NCBI GenBank assembly: GCA_033819885.1
Contig: JAQYUZ010000004.1
Span: forward strand, 1-64,000
Reading direction: 5' to 3'
Length of the DNA stretch: 64,000 nt
Origin: Microbotryomycetes sp. JL201
Lineage: Eukaryota > Basidiomycota > Microbotryomycetes
The position numbers were made by a program, and so were the translations under genes. This document shows positions 21,994 to 33,166 of the stretch, one piece after another; the stretch's first letter is position 1; each line of letters begins with the position of its first letter. A model generated the notes under the pieces. It worked only from the letters and a program-made list of their open reading frames with translations, had not been told where the DNA came from and did no database searches.

Positions 21994-23248
21994 ATGCGAT
22001 TCTCCCGCTTCGCGTCTCTTGCGGTCTTGCCGACCTTGTGGTCAGCGGCATCTGCTCAAATCAACGTCGATCTTGGCGACTTGCTCGGCCTCGACCTTGA
22101 CATCTCCCTTCTCACCAATGGCGCGTTGATCAACGCCAACGTCTTCGCCGACCTCTTGACTACAACATGTGCGTTTCTGAAATTGGCGCTTCCTCGTGGC
22201 ACTTGTGCTGACGTGTCTCGCTCGATCAGCTTGCCAAGCACAGGGCAAGACTGTTGGTGTTCAAGCTCTGCTTCTGCCTCTTGTTCGAGTCTGCGCTTGC
22301 GTTGACTTGCTTTCCCTCGGCGGCATCCTCGTAAGCATTCGGGTGGGCCAGAGACGATATCGCCCGTACTGACTGCGGCGACTTTGCCTCGTTCTACAGA
22401 CTCAAGATACACCTTGCCCTGCTGTGAGCAATAGTGAACGCTTTTACGTGGCTTGTCGCTGAATTCGATCCTTCACAGTGCCCGGCCAACGCATCTCCCG
22501 TCTGCGGAAATGCCGGAACTTGCGCCTGCGCTTGCAATGATGGTTTCTTTGCCGTGAGTCTGATCAGGTCGCATTTTGCGATTTTGAGGATTGATGAGCT
22601 GACACCTCTCTACTGTAGGGTCCTGATGGCACTTGCATTCCCACCGACACCTGCCCACCTCCCAACGTCCTCCAGCCTCTGCCTTCCGATCCTCGCAAGG
22701 CAGAGTGCGTCTGCGCACCCGGCTACGTCTCGAACGGTGCTGGTGGCTGCGTTTTGGTGCCGTCTGCTCGCGCTCGCATGCATCGCAAGAAGAGTGTTGT
22801 CGCCACAGGTCCTCATGCTGCCCGAGCTCAACGCGTCGCACGCGCGCCACAGCCCACTCAAGAAGTCTTTGTTGCCAAACCTGTCCCAGTCGAACTTCCG
22901 GCGCCCGCTGCCGCCGTCCCCGCTCCTGTCAAAGCCAACTCGACCGAAAAGTTTTCGTGCCCGAACGGCGAGACGGCTTGCGCACTCAAGTCTGGCGGCT
23001 TCGAGTGCTTGGACGTCACTTCATCATTGACATCATGTGAGTCGCGCTACTCTTACTTTGTCACCGTCGAAGGAGCTTTTACTGACCATGCAACGTTCTT
23101 TTCAGGCGGTGGATGTGTCGGCGAAGGTCTACCCGGAGTCAACTGCTTGGCGATCCCTGGTGCCCTCAATGTCGAGTGCCACAACTCTCAATGCCAAATC
23201 GCATCGTGCTTCAAGGGCTGGAGGTTCATGTCGGGCAAGTGCGTTTAA
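21994..23248 (+). CDS. Secreted Cys-rich protein with CPL1-like domain
   Basis: Secreted cell-surface protein. In Cryptococcus, Cpl1 is needed for capsule and acts on host immunity; the role here is unknown. Exons: 21994-22168, 22230-22330, 22400-22423, 22479-22553, 22619-23036, 23106-23248. A signal peptide ends SAASA, followed by QINVDLGDLLGL. Cys-rich EGF-like stretches come next (CPANASPVCGNAGTCACACN; CVCAPGYVSNGAGGCV). A Pro/Ala linker then leads to the C-terminal module with CPNGETAC, TSCGGCVGEG, NVECHNSQCQIASC and a final GKCV, the Cys layout of the CPL1-like domain. The third exon is only 24 nt. All exon phases close without stops. Confidence 0.87.
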
Positions 23249-23680
23249 TCAACATGCGCTCTTCACTTCAATTGCTGCATCGCTCGACACTTCCTTGACC
23301 GAAGTTCAATAAGCCTCTTCGTTTTTTTCCTCCCGAAACGTCGACAGCGCAAGCCATATAGAGCCACGACGTTGTTTCTTTCGCCACCTGTACCAATGGT
23401 GCATTCCTGCCCCCACTAGATACCCTCTTGCGGTCAACGCCATGTAGCTCTAGCACGGCGTTTTTCTCTTTTATTCACTTTCACACTGTGCATAACTTGA
23501 CAAATAGTTTAAGCAGCTTTCTTTATAGCAGCACCTTTGAAGCAATTCAAAAAAAACATTATACTTATACAACAGATCTAAACATGGTTTGAGACGCAAT
23601 TTTGGGTCCATATGCGACGACTTTGATGTCGCTCCTCGAGTGGCTCGAGCGCGCTTTCTTCGTTTCGTGTGCGTCCTGCC
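23249..23680. other. Intergenic spacer
   Basis: This holds the 3' UTR of the CPL1-like gene and the promoter of the small downstream gene. It is AT-richer than its surroundings (23460-23590, with several short A and T runs). No gene or structured element was found. Confidence 0.4.
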
Positions 23681-24224
23681 ATGTCCAACAAGGCAAGTCT
23701 ATCTCGCCAGCTTCCGCAATTCTACCTTACAACGGAAATTGTCTGACCAAGGATTTGTGACTGAACACAGCTGTCCTCGTCACTCAAGCGCACAACAACG
23801 ACGGCAAAACGCAAAAAGGCTCGCTCGTCCACTTCTGCCAAGCCTCTACTCAAACTGCCTTTCTCTCAATCGTCTGTAGCTGGTAAAAGGCAACTCAAAG
23901 TAGCGTCACAAGCGAATGCAAAGGCAAATAAGGCGCAGGACAAGGACAAAGTCGATAGCGTAGACGAGTTGACGAGACAGTGGCAGTCGGATGCAGTACA
24001 TCATCATCAACAGCAACAACAACAACTTTCACAACAAGTGGTCAGTCTTTCGAAACCTCTTTTGAAGCGTCTCGCGACAAGAGAGCTTTGCGTCTGACTT
24101 GTTCAACAAACACTCGTAGGATTCGAGTCGACGAAATGATAGCGATGCATTGATCGAGCTCCGTAACAAAGGATCGCAGCTTGCTGATGCTATGCAAGAG
24201 CTCGAAGTCGCACTCGCTCGTTGA
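23681..24224 (+). CDS. Small Lys/Gln-rich hypothetical protein
   Basis: Unrecognised protein of 128 residues. Exons 23681-23692, 23771-24040, 24120-24224. The first exon encodes only MSNK. Its junction, AAG|GCAAGT, is the ideal GC-type donor, and the intron ends CACAG after a CTGAA branch. This model keeps frame with the long second exon. The protein is basic at first (KRTTTTAKRKKARSS), then has a QQQQQ stretch, and ends with a helical, coiled-coil-like segment (SDALIELRNKGSQLADAMQELEV). It may be a small nuclear or cytoskeletal subunit. No family could be named. A competing model with a 30-nt GT intron was considered less likely. Confidence 0.65.
23693..23770 (+). other. Probable GC-AG intron in the small Lys/Gln-rich gene
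   Basis: The donor AAG|GCAAGT is the strongest possible GC consensus and the acceptor is CACAG. It joins MSNK to LSSLKRTTTT in phase 0. The alternative is a 30-nt GT-AG intron (23741-23770), below the usual minimum. Confidence 0.65.
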
Positions 24225-24474
24225 CCCAGTCCGTCCCGAGTGGCGTTTCTATTGTCTGTTGACCTTCATGTGTGCAGTTGTTGTGTTTCTTATGCATATT
24301 GCTATATTTCGTAAGAATTGTTTGCATTGCAGTGCGTTTTTGGTTCGTCACGAGAGTCACGATACAGACATAGAGAACGTGAGTGTCGGCATCGTCAGGA
24401 CATAGAGCTGCGTGCTGGTTGCGACAAGTCAACGACGTTAGCATCACGGGATGAAACACCCTGAGACGTACACC

Positions 24475-25920
24475 TCAAGCAGTCGCCTCTTCAGCAGGAG
24501 CGCTGTCATCGTTCTGACGAGGCGGTTGCTCGATCGCGACCTTGAGGCCGATCTGCCTGCCCGCAACTTCCTTTCCTTGGAACTGCTGTAGCGCAGCTTG
24601 TTGCTGTTGCTCGTCTGCAAAATCGACGAATGCGAAACCCTTCGACCGACCTTCACTGGGTCCAAACTTTTTCGTGACTACCTTGGCAGACTTGACTTGC
24701 AAGCCCTCAAAGACGTCTTTCAAGCTTTCATCCGTGACTGAGAATGGCAAATTTGCAACGAACAGCATAGTCTTGGACGGCTCTCCTTGAGGAGGACCTC
24801 GACGCTCGCGCGGCTTGCGCGTCTGCGTAGACGCTGAGGGTTCGCCTTCGGTCGCTGCGCCAGCAGCTGAGCTGTCGCCAGCCTCGGCATTCTCGGGAGC
24901 AGCATCGCCATTGACAGCAGCAGCTTTCGGGCCCTTTTTCCTGGGCGCGCGCTTCTTCTTGGGTTTGACGGCGGCGTCAATGTTTGCTTGGCCCTCGGCA
25001 GCTTCTTGACCTTGAACGGCCGGATCGGCAGAGGGCAGAGCATCGCCAGCCTCCTCAGTGTCATTGTCCGTTCGCGGTCGGCGGGACTTGGGCCCGGTGC
25101 GCTGTCATTCCAAAACGTCAAGAAAGGAAGACAGAATGGCAAGATGAGGGCGACGAACCTTGTTGCGAGGCTTGCTAGTACGCTTGATTCCCTCGGCAAC
25201 TTCTTCTCCTTCAGCATGTCCTTGCTCGACTGCAGCCTTCGCAGCCTCTTTCGGGACTCTTCCGGCAGGGGTTGCGGACGGGGGCTTGGCTAGCTCGACG
25301 TTGATGGTGCGTCCGCCGAGCTCCGACTTGTCTGTGGCCGCGACGGCCTTTGTCGCTTCCTCTTCGTTCTCGAAAGTGACAAAGCCATAGCTGAGTAGAT
25401 TTTGATCGAGTTGACATCAGCCGTGCTGATCGACGTTGTCGAGACCAGACAAGGTCTACGTAATCTGACATGGTATGACTCACCCGAGCGACCTAGATCC
25501 ACGGTGAATGACGACTGCCTCGCTCCTGGAGATATAATTCAGTCAGTCTTGATGCTCTGAGCAAGGGACAAAGGGAGGGCGACCGTCGCTTGACGCACAC
25601 TTGGCCGTGCTTGGAAAACGTCTCGCGCAAGTCGGCGTTCTTTGTTGAGAACGCAAGATTGCCAACAAAGACCTGCGGTCATAACGCGAGGCGGAGACAT
25701 AGTGGAACGGTCGCGTGCGGGTGATTTGAGGTCGAACGAGCACACGACAAGCGCAGCCAAATGCAAGAATAGAGCACAGAACAGGGTAGTACACCGTTTG
25801 TCAGCCTTTTGGCAAGCCCAAACGCCCGTCAAACTCAAGTGGGCGCACCTTGAAGCCAACTTCCTGAGGCTTTGCGATGACGGCCTCAGCGATTGGAGCA
25901 GTAGACGATTCGGCGGACAT
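24475..25920 (-). CDS. RNA-binding protein with two RRM domains
   Basis: Start MSAESSTAPIAEAV. The first RRM opens VFVGNLAFSTKNADLRETFS (RNP2-like) and has YGFVTFENEEEATKAV (RNP1-like), split by three introns. A ~110-residue Lys/Ala/Glu-rich linker carries RKPRERRGPP. The second RRM is intact in one exon: MLFVANLPFSVTDESLKDVF, then KGFAFVDFADEQQQQAAL. It ends with an acidic tail. The first intron is ~180 nt, longer than most here. The order RRM, basic linker, RRM resembles fungal nucleolar or mRNP proteins, but the RNA target cannot be read from sequence. Confidence 0.88.
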
Positions 25921-26196
25921 GGTGTAGAGGTCTGATAAGAGGGAATGAGAAACGATCGACTTGGACCGGTTTCCGTTTGCGGCAACTGTGGTTCGGAGTT
26001 GAGCTGGCTGCCACGCGCATGCGACAGGAGTCTTCATGATGCAGACGATCATTGACAGGTGGGAATCAAATTCGTGACAGGCCTGACATCAGACACGCTT
26101 CTTCATACGTTCGTTAAGAAGCGATCGAATCATTCTCAGGCTCACTATGATCTTGCAGCGGTGAGCCAGATTGGAGGTTAAGCAAGGTCACACAAT

Positions 26197-28994
26197 TCAA
26201 GCAAGTTGAGAAGATATTTGGTCAAAAAGGTAGTGAGTCATCGCCTCGTCGCTTCGACGCGAGTTGGACGAATTAGATGACGACGGTTGCGCCGTGCACA
26301 ACACTTCGATCTCCGCCTTGTATTGAAGGTGAAGCATGTACTCGAGCTCCCTTCTGCAACAAGCTGAGCTGAATAGGTGAAACGGATTTCCGTCAGGATC
26401 CGCCACACTCACTTGCACAATGCGTCCAGGTCCGCGCGTTTAAGCAAGCTCAGGGCCTTCTTACGATCTATCAGCGACAACGGTAGGAGAGAATCTTTGC
26501 TGACGCCATATTCCGCAACCTGGCGAAGCGTCAGGCCGATCCACCTGATGCTCGGCGCCTGGAGAGCCACGTTGTCAAAGGACAATGCGAGCGAACCGTG
26601 CTTGTACGTTGACAGAATGTCAATACCGTGCGGGTCTGCGTCAAAGAGTCCAAAAAATTGTAGACTTCAAGACAGCAAATCATCAGCGGGATCGAGAGAG
26701 GGAGAGAGCCAATTCTGACTCACTGTGGTAGTGTGCCGAACATGCTGTTCAGTAGCTCTCGAGTAGCAACATCAGGGTATCCCTTGCCTGTGATGAGAAT
26801 ACCGGTACCGATGCAGTCGCTGTCTAGCAGTTTCGATTCGCACAGCGAACGAAAGACGGCCTAGCTTGCCAGTCAGTCAACGTTGTATGCATTTACTGCT
26901 TTCCTTCTCACCTCTTTTTCAACGACAAGCACCCACTTAACTCTCCAGCCAGTTGAGATCGACTTTATCAAACGTCCCGCGGGCACGAGATTTTCCTGGC
27001 ACGGTAATTTTCAGCCTGAAGCCTCACATTGTTTCGAAAGATCCGACGATGGCTGACCTGCCTGCTACCTTTCAACGTTGTACCGTCCTTCAATTCGATT
27101 GTCAATTCGCCAGCAAAAAGACCTTTCGAGGCTGCGACAACATTCAGCTCGCCACGTCGGACGCCCAAACTGGCTGAAAGATCGTCGACAAGCTGTCAAC
27201 AGCGCTTGGTCAATAAATTGACGCCAGACGAAAGTCTGGCATTGAGTGCACCTTGTCGACCACGGGCTGTCGGCCAAAGCATTTGACATCGCGGTAGAAC
27301 AAATCTCGCTTCGTGATAACATGATCCTTTTGCAGACATTCGTGTACGATGTCGACCACGCGGAGCAAATGGGCTTACAAAAAATTGTCAGTGGCCTCTT
27401 TTTCTGCAGGTGAATTCCAACTCACCAAGCTTCTTACCGCCAAAGTGCTTCTCGTTTGCTTTCCCTTCTGGTCTCGGAAACCTAAGCGTGTGCTTTCTGC
27501 GTATGCGCTGATCGTTTCTGACTGAACAATTTCAGCGGGCTGAATCATTAGAAGACGGAAACCATACCCTTGTCGATGAGCTAAGACTATAGAGATTTCT
27601 CGCTGCTGCGGTTGGCGCTCCTTTCGGTCTGAGCGAGCTGCCGATTCCTTGTTGCTGAGTTCAATGCCAGTCAATTGATAGGTGACGAGTTGGGACAGAA
27701 TCGACATGGTGATTTGCTCGAGCGCTGAAATGATCTCCGCCCTTCGAGAAGTCACTCAGTGGGACGGAATTGCGGAATTGACAGATCCCATTCAGTCACT
27801 CACCGTCGCTCAGGCCACTCCATACGTGGCCCATTAACATAGGGCCTCGCCACAGGGGTGAGCACGGAACACTTTGAAGCAGACACGAATGAACCATTTT
27901 CAGAATCCTCCCCCGGCTCATACTCTTGGCTCTCGACAATGCCCGCATCAGGATGGACTCCGAGCGTCTGACCATTGTCTGACGCGTCGAGTTTCAGCGC
28001 AGGTCGGGTTTGAGAGACAACGTGGCCCGGTTCGTTGGTAGCGCCATCTGGAAGGGGCGGGAGCAGATCCACCGGCGGCAACAATTGAAAGCCAAAAAAG
28101 GCGTCCATGTCGGCTAGACTTGGGTGCGAATCCCGAGACAAGTGAGCTTTGGAAGAACGAAACCCAGACATCGGGATCCCGTCATGTTTGGATGGCGTGT
28201 CGACAATTTGTGCACCTTGCCAGGCCAAATCATCATGAGGAGTGTTTGAAGAGCTTTTGCGTCCATCCAGGTGCTGTGTCTTGGCAGAATGCCCAGCTCG
28301 GCGTTTCCTCCGCGAGAGTTCTTGGGCAATACATGCATCGTCCGCTGCCTCGTGAAATCGCTTTGGGCGCTTGGTACGGCGTTTACCGACACTCGGAGGA
28401 CGATGAAGCTCATCTGTAGCGCCTTGCGAGAGAGGAGCGTAGGCTGGTGCAGATTGAGGCGGGAAGCGATTTTTTTGAGCTTGAGCAGTTCCAAGAACCG
28501 TATCACATCTGTCTTCGAGGGATATGCAACCTTCCTTCTCCCTGAAAGATGGTGGAAGATGACCTTGATTCTCGTCAGCATGGATGGACCAAGTCATCCA
28601 TTCGCGCTTGTCGTCGTCGCTCAAAAGCTCGAGCTCGTCGTCGCTCGAAAGCAGGCCAAAAGTTCCACATCCTGATCCGTGAAGATCGACTAGAGGGTCG
28701 AGAACAACCTCCGCCTGCTTCGAATCTTGGTCATTAGGCTGAAAGTTTTCCCATTCGGATCGGTGGCACAAGGGGTTCCCGAAGCCCTCGAGCCCCAGTA
28801 AATCGGCGAAATCATCATCCTGAGCGCAAGTGAAATACATTTTGTCATGATGGGCTCCAATCGCATGGCGCACAGCGTGCTCGTCTTGCTCCAGAGCCTT
28901 GTCGAACGACTGCCAAACTACAGGGACGGACGACCACAAGTCAGATATAGGACAGGGACTAGGAGATGTACCACTCACCCTCGTCAATATCCAT
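26197..28994 (-). CDS. SPO11: Meiotic double-strand-break protein Spo11 with long N-terminal extension
   Basis: Topoisomerase VI A-type transesterase that makes meiotic DNA breaks in the nucleus. The first exon is 28994-28979 (MDIDE plus one base), the second 28917-27804. The catalytic WHD motif reads TKRDLFYRDVKCFGRQ, so the active tyrosine is present. The Toprim half is seen as ASKGLFAGELTIELKDG, WVLVVEKE (metal-binding Glu), TGKGYPDVATRELL and FGLFDADPHGIDI (DxD). The end is a helical segment then SSQLA. Residues 1-376, encoded before RAEIISALEQIT, are acidic, disordered and unlike usual Spo11, which is ~400 residues in total. The extension is joined by a standard intron in frame. At least seven introns in all. 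Confidence 0.92.
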
Positions 28995-29642
28995 AGTACT
29001 GCTCCGTCGTGACGCTTGCTGAATGTCGTCCCAGAGCGCCGAGTCTTGGCTTGCAGTGGCGACTCTGAAGGCTACAGCTAAGCGGATTTTCGAGTGTCTG
29101 ATAGTGTTGAACGTGAACGTGAAATCAGGTTTTCGCGCTTGCCGACGCCTGTGGGAAGAGTATGGAAGCTTCAGGGCATTGCCTTCGCTATTCGGTATGG
29201 CTCAGCGATACAGGAGCTTGAGCGCCAATCCGCGGATCCGTCTGGGATCTAGCTGATACTATCGTGGTATGCTTGACCCCTTGAACACCGTCTTCATGCC
29301 TGAGTGGTCAGCTAGACGCCGGCGCTTGCCGGATTCAAGCTTTGCTTGAGTCTACCGAGTTTACACGACACGGCCCAGAAGTCGCTGCAACCATGGCGAG
29401 ATTCCTCGACCTGGCTTGAAGGGAGCGTGAAGGACTTCAATGGAATTGTGAGCCGTGCTCAAGAATGACCGGCGAGCATTATTATAGTTAATCGTCGGCT
29501 GAATTCCGATTGCTGCGCATCTCGCGATCAATCAACAGACGCCGTGTGCTGGGCGCTTGGCCTCGCGCTTTCCTTTCACCCTGAGTCAACCCTGCTTCGC
29601 CTGCAGCAGCCTCTCGTGCAGACAGGATCCGCTCGTACCACC
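28995..29642. promoter_or_regulatory. Divergent region between SPO11 and secreted gene A
   Basis: About 650 bases without a supported gene. A 77-codon frame at 29023-29256 has no features. The region should hold the SPO11 promoter and the promoter and leader of the secreted gene. No motif could be assigned. Confidence 0.4.
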
Positions 29643-30724
29643 ATGAAAAGCATCCCTCGATGCACAGCCGCAGTGGCGCTCTCTCTTTTCGCATGCGTCG
29701 ACCTGGTCACGGCATGGACAACGCTCGCTTCGGGCACAAGCATGCAGAGCGGCTCGATTTCTTCAACACTTAGATGGCAGTCTTCCGGTGAGCTCATCAG
29801 CGGTGGCTGCAGTAGCGCATGGGGGATCAAAGTGAGCTCCCGTCTCCCGGCCCAGTGCCGGAGCTCCGAATTGGCCATATCGGGCAGCAGGCGTCGTTGA
29901 CGCTTTAAATCGTCAGAATTGTTACACTATCAGAGTTGGAGGACACAACACGAATTTGCAGTCGACAACTGCTGAGCGATCGAAACGAGCTCGTATCGCT
30001 CCCGAGCCAAGCCTGGAAGAGCTTGCCGCTGCCAACGATGACGACTTGGAGCTGTACGATCAAGCGTTTCCAGACAACTTCTTTCCCCACTTTGAGCAAG
30101 GTTCTCTAGAAAAACGCCAAGTTGTCAAGAATTGTACCGGAACCGGAACTCCTGGCAACGGAACAGAACCGCCACCGCCGCCTTCGCCAAGGCAACGGGT
30201 AGAGCTATTGTCCTGGCCTGGTGCTACGACGGGGACCTGGAAGTACACATGGAAAACTCGTCAAGCGACGACCTCGTCGGGATACAAGTTCAATCATATC
30301 TGGCAGATTCTGCGGCGCGACGCTTGTGGTGGCGCCGTCGTGACACTCGACCTTATCAACAACAACGTTGTCATTCGAGACAATGTTCGAAAGTGCCCAA
30401 GCACTGGCTGTGCGTCAATTTCGGCGTCCTCGTGGTTCGGCAAGACGATCAGCCATACGATGATTATCAAGTTTGGTGTGAACGGCTCTATCAACTATTC
30501 GGCAGTGGAGGCTGGCAAAGTAAGCTTGCTGATCACGAAGCAAGACTAGCTCCGCCTCATCTTGTTTGACGAAACAGGTCTCGCCTTCCTTGATCAAATA
30601 CCATGCAACGGGAGACATGGGCTACAAAACGTCGCTGAAGTCTGGTATCTACCGCGCCAGCGAGACTGGCATGTTACCTGCTCAGATGTGGATTGGCCAG
30701 TGGGTGGCCACCAAAATTGCTTGA
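29643..30724 (+). CDS. Secreted protein A, jelly-roll-like, tandem paralogue
   Basis: Exons 29643-29831, 29917-30519, 30578-30724, 312 residues. A signal peptide ends CVDLVTA. The N-terminal module has TLASGTSMQSGSISSTLRW and a Cys pair. A linker ends EKR, a Kex2-type dibasic site. The C-terminal domain is RVELLSWPGATTGTWKYTWK, WQILRRDACGGAVVTLDL, then HTMIIKFGVNGSINY and TGDMGYKTSLKSGIYR. The alternating strands look like a concanavalin-like beta jelly roll, as in polysaccharide lyases and glucanases, but no catalytic motif is recognised. The downstream gene is a diverged copy with the same first-intron position and phase. A Pro/Gly-rich stretch (TGTPGNGTEPPPPPSP) sits just after the dibasic site. 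Confidence 0.82.
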
Positions 30725-31517
30725 TGCCCGTGTACTCGCGTCGATTGGAGGCGACTTGCTAGTTACTCCCGAAGGTACTTTCTTTTGTCCTTTCTACTCC
30801 GCACGATTCCATCATTTTCGTCTATGAAGGTTGCAGGGCTGGGCTCTCCCTTTTTTCCCAATGAATTTTGTGATTTCTGGTGTAATGCACTCTTATGGAC
30901 GAGACTGCAGATGGAAGAAATTGCTTAGTATATTCGAGAACCAATTTCATCTCGCGCGCAAAAGTAAGTCTTGATGGACAACGCCCTGTTTCACATGTCT
31001 CAGTTTCACGCGAGACCACCTTTCGAGGTAGCCACCTCGGCAGAGCAACGAGCCAGCCACGCCGACCGAATGGCCCGCTCGTGGTTCCAAACATATATGA
31101 GACGAGCTTGACAACTGTAGCCCATTGCTTTCTGCTTGCGCCCTATTTTCTTTGACGCGCCGATCACGGGCCTCGCAGGGCCACTTCGTCGAAAGCGGAT
31201 CGTTTCAGATTGGGGATGCTGAGAATGAGCAGGTATGAGCCTGGACTGTCCACTAAGACGGACTGAAGAATCGGAATGTCAATTCAGCCAGCGGCCTTCC
31301 GCCGGTATAGCGATTGGTTTTTCTGGGGCGCGCGCAGAAAAAACCGGGGCTTGAAGAGGTAAGAGGGTTGAATGGATTCAGGGTGCGGCAATGCACAAAC
31401 GTGAAAAGACATGTAGACCTCACTTTCCACTGTCTCTGATGTTCTCTGCTTTTCTTCCTTCTATCACCTATTCGCGGATTGACGGGTCTGAACAAGTGAT
31501 TCTCGCCTCACGGAAGC
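30725..31517. other. Spacer between the tandem secreted paralogues
   Basis: About 790 bases without a supported gene. It should hold the 3' end of copy A and the promoter of copy B. I saw no repeat, remnant gene copy or mobile element in it. Confidence 0.4.
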
Positions 31518-32521
31518 ATGCTGCAAATCTTCTCCACCTTAGCAATGTGCGCTATCGTCCTTGGCGCTCCTCTAGAGAAGCGAGCGACTGTACTAGCCAG
31601 TGGTAGCTCTATGCAGTCGGGCAAGGTTAACTCAGCCTTATCATACCAAGCATCCGGCCGCCTCATCGCCGGTGGTTGTCCTTACGGCACTGGAATCTCT
31701 GTGAGCACGCAATCACGCTTGGGAGATACTTACATACGGTTACTGAGCGTGCATTCGATGTCAATTGCAGAGCTGCTATCAAGTGCTGCTCGGAGCGAGT
31801 GGCAACCTTGCTCGTAGATCGGAACTCGCACAAGATGGGGTCGATGACGTGTATTCTGCCGAGTCCTCAGTTTTCTTCAGCCCCATCGCCCAAACTATCC
31901 CCGAATGGGAGGACGAGTCTGGCTCTGCGATCCGCAAACTGAATTGGACCGATCATGAGTTGGCGAAGCGTGCCTCTGCTAGGCAGCGCATCGAGCTATA
32001 CTCTATGCCTATGGCCGGCGCTGGCTCGTCATGGACTTACCAATGGAAGAGCTACCTGTCGGGTAGCGGTTTCTCAACAACCGGCAGCTGGAACCACCTG
32101 TTTCAATTGCTGAGCCGAGGCGGCGGCAGGACGGGTGAGCTCAAAAGCACAGCGATTAGGGTTGATTGCGAAGGATTCTGACCGTGCCTGCGGTCTAGGT
32201 CCGATTCTGACTTTGGATGTACGCAATGGAAAAGCGTTCGTGACGGCGCCAGGGCGATGCAACGAGTGCGCTTCCATGCCAATTTCGTCGTTCACTGGAC
32301 GAACAATCAAGCATACACTGACTGTCAAATTCGGCTCGAGCGGACGACTGCTGTACACGGCGACGAATGCCGCCACTGGTCAGCGATTGCTGTCTTATTC
32401 AATGTCGGGCGACACGGGTTCAGATGCGAGCCTGAAAGCCGGAGCGTACAGAGAAGTTGTGTCTGGCATGACTCCCCTGAAGGCTTTCGTTGGGGATTTC
32501 AGCTTTCACCGCAATTCGTGA
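31518..32521 (+). CDS. Secreted protein B, jelly-roll-like, tandem paralogue
   Basis: Exons 31518-31700, 31771-32134, 32199-32521, 289 residues. A short signal peptide (MLQIFSTLAMCAIVLG) is followed by APLEKRA, a Kex2-type site. VLASGSSMQSGKVNSALSYQ aligns with copy A, as do the Cys and the GTGIS intron position. A second KR lies before ARQRIELYSMPMAGAGSSWT, aligning with the dibasic site of A. The C-terminal domain includes WNHLFQLLSRGGGRTG, PILTLDVRNGKAFV, HTLTVKFGSSGRLLY and GDTGSDASLKAGAYR, and ends VGDFSFHRNS. The paralogues share this order but little identity in the linker, so the duplication is old. The function is probably extracellular carbohydrate binding or cleavage, which is an inference only. 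Confidence 0.84.
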
Positions 32522-33166
32522 TCCGCTCGAGATGCTGGAACGTTGGAGTTTTGTTGTTGTATATTCAACCCCCACTTTTCCAACAAGAAAAGCATTTCCC
32601 ATGTAGCAGCCGCTCTTTGATAATTGGCGACTCGGTAGTGCCGCGAGGCCGCCCGCCGCTCATTATGAATACAGCGTGTCGCCGGATAAGAAGAGTATTG
32701 ATATGATGAGCAAGTCGGTGACAATAGACAGTCCAGGCAAAGTGCCATATCAAAGACAGGTCAGTCAGCCTCCTGTCTTGATGGCGTGATCGAATCGCGC
32801 GGCGCGCAGCGGCAGCCGACTCCGCTCGGCCCCAAAGGTCAGCAAGTTGCCTCACCCGCCTCGCCAATCCGCTGCTTGTGTCTTCATTAGGTGAGCAAAA
32901 GATAGAACCAGCTCTGCCCCAGTCCTGCGCTTAGAGTCACTGAATGCGGCGTATCGCTCACGACAGCACCGGCGATCGCGCGACGGACTTTTTAGAAAGC
33001 GCACTCTGTATCGATCGAGCCGCTCTTCTCCCAAATACGGTTCGTTAATAGACTCATAGATAGGTCAGTCACCTCGCCAGTAGGTCGACACGCCTTGCAT
33101 CGCTGTTGCTAACGCAAGCGGTCCTCCGCCCGCGGTTCGCGCAGCACAAGTCGCCACACTCGAAAC
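32522..33166. promoter_or_regulatory. Upstream region of MET10
   Basis: About 645 bases between secreted gene B and MET10. No protein frame is convincing. I looked for a CACGTG site, usual for sulfur genes in yeasts, and did not find one here. Confidence 0.4.

Noticed and set aside
23741-23770. 30-nt GT-AG intron in the small Lys/Gln-rich gene
   Set aside because: Shorter than any other intron here; the overlapping GC-AG intron has a perfect donor and also keeps frame.
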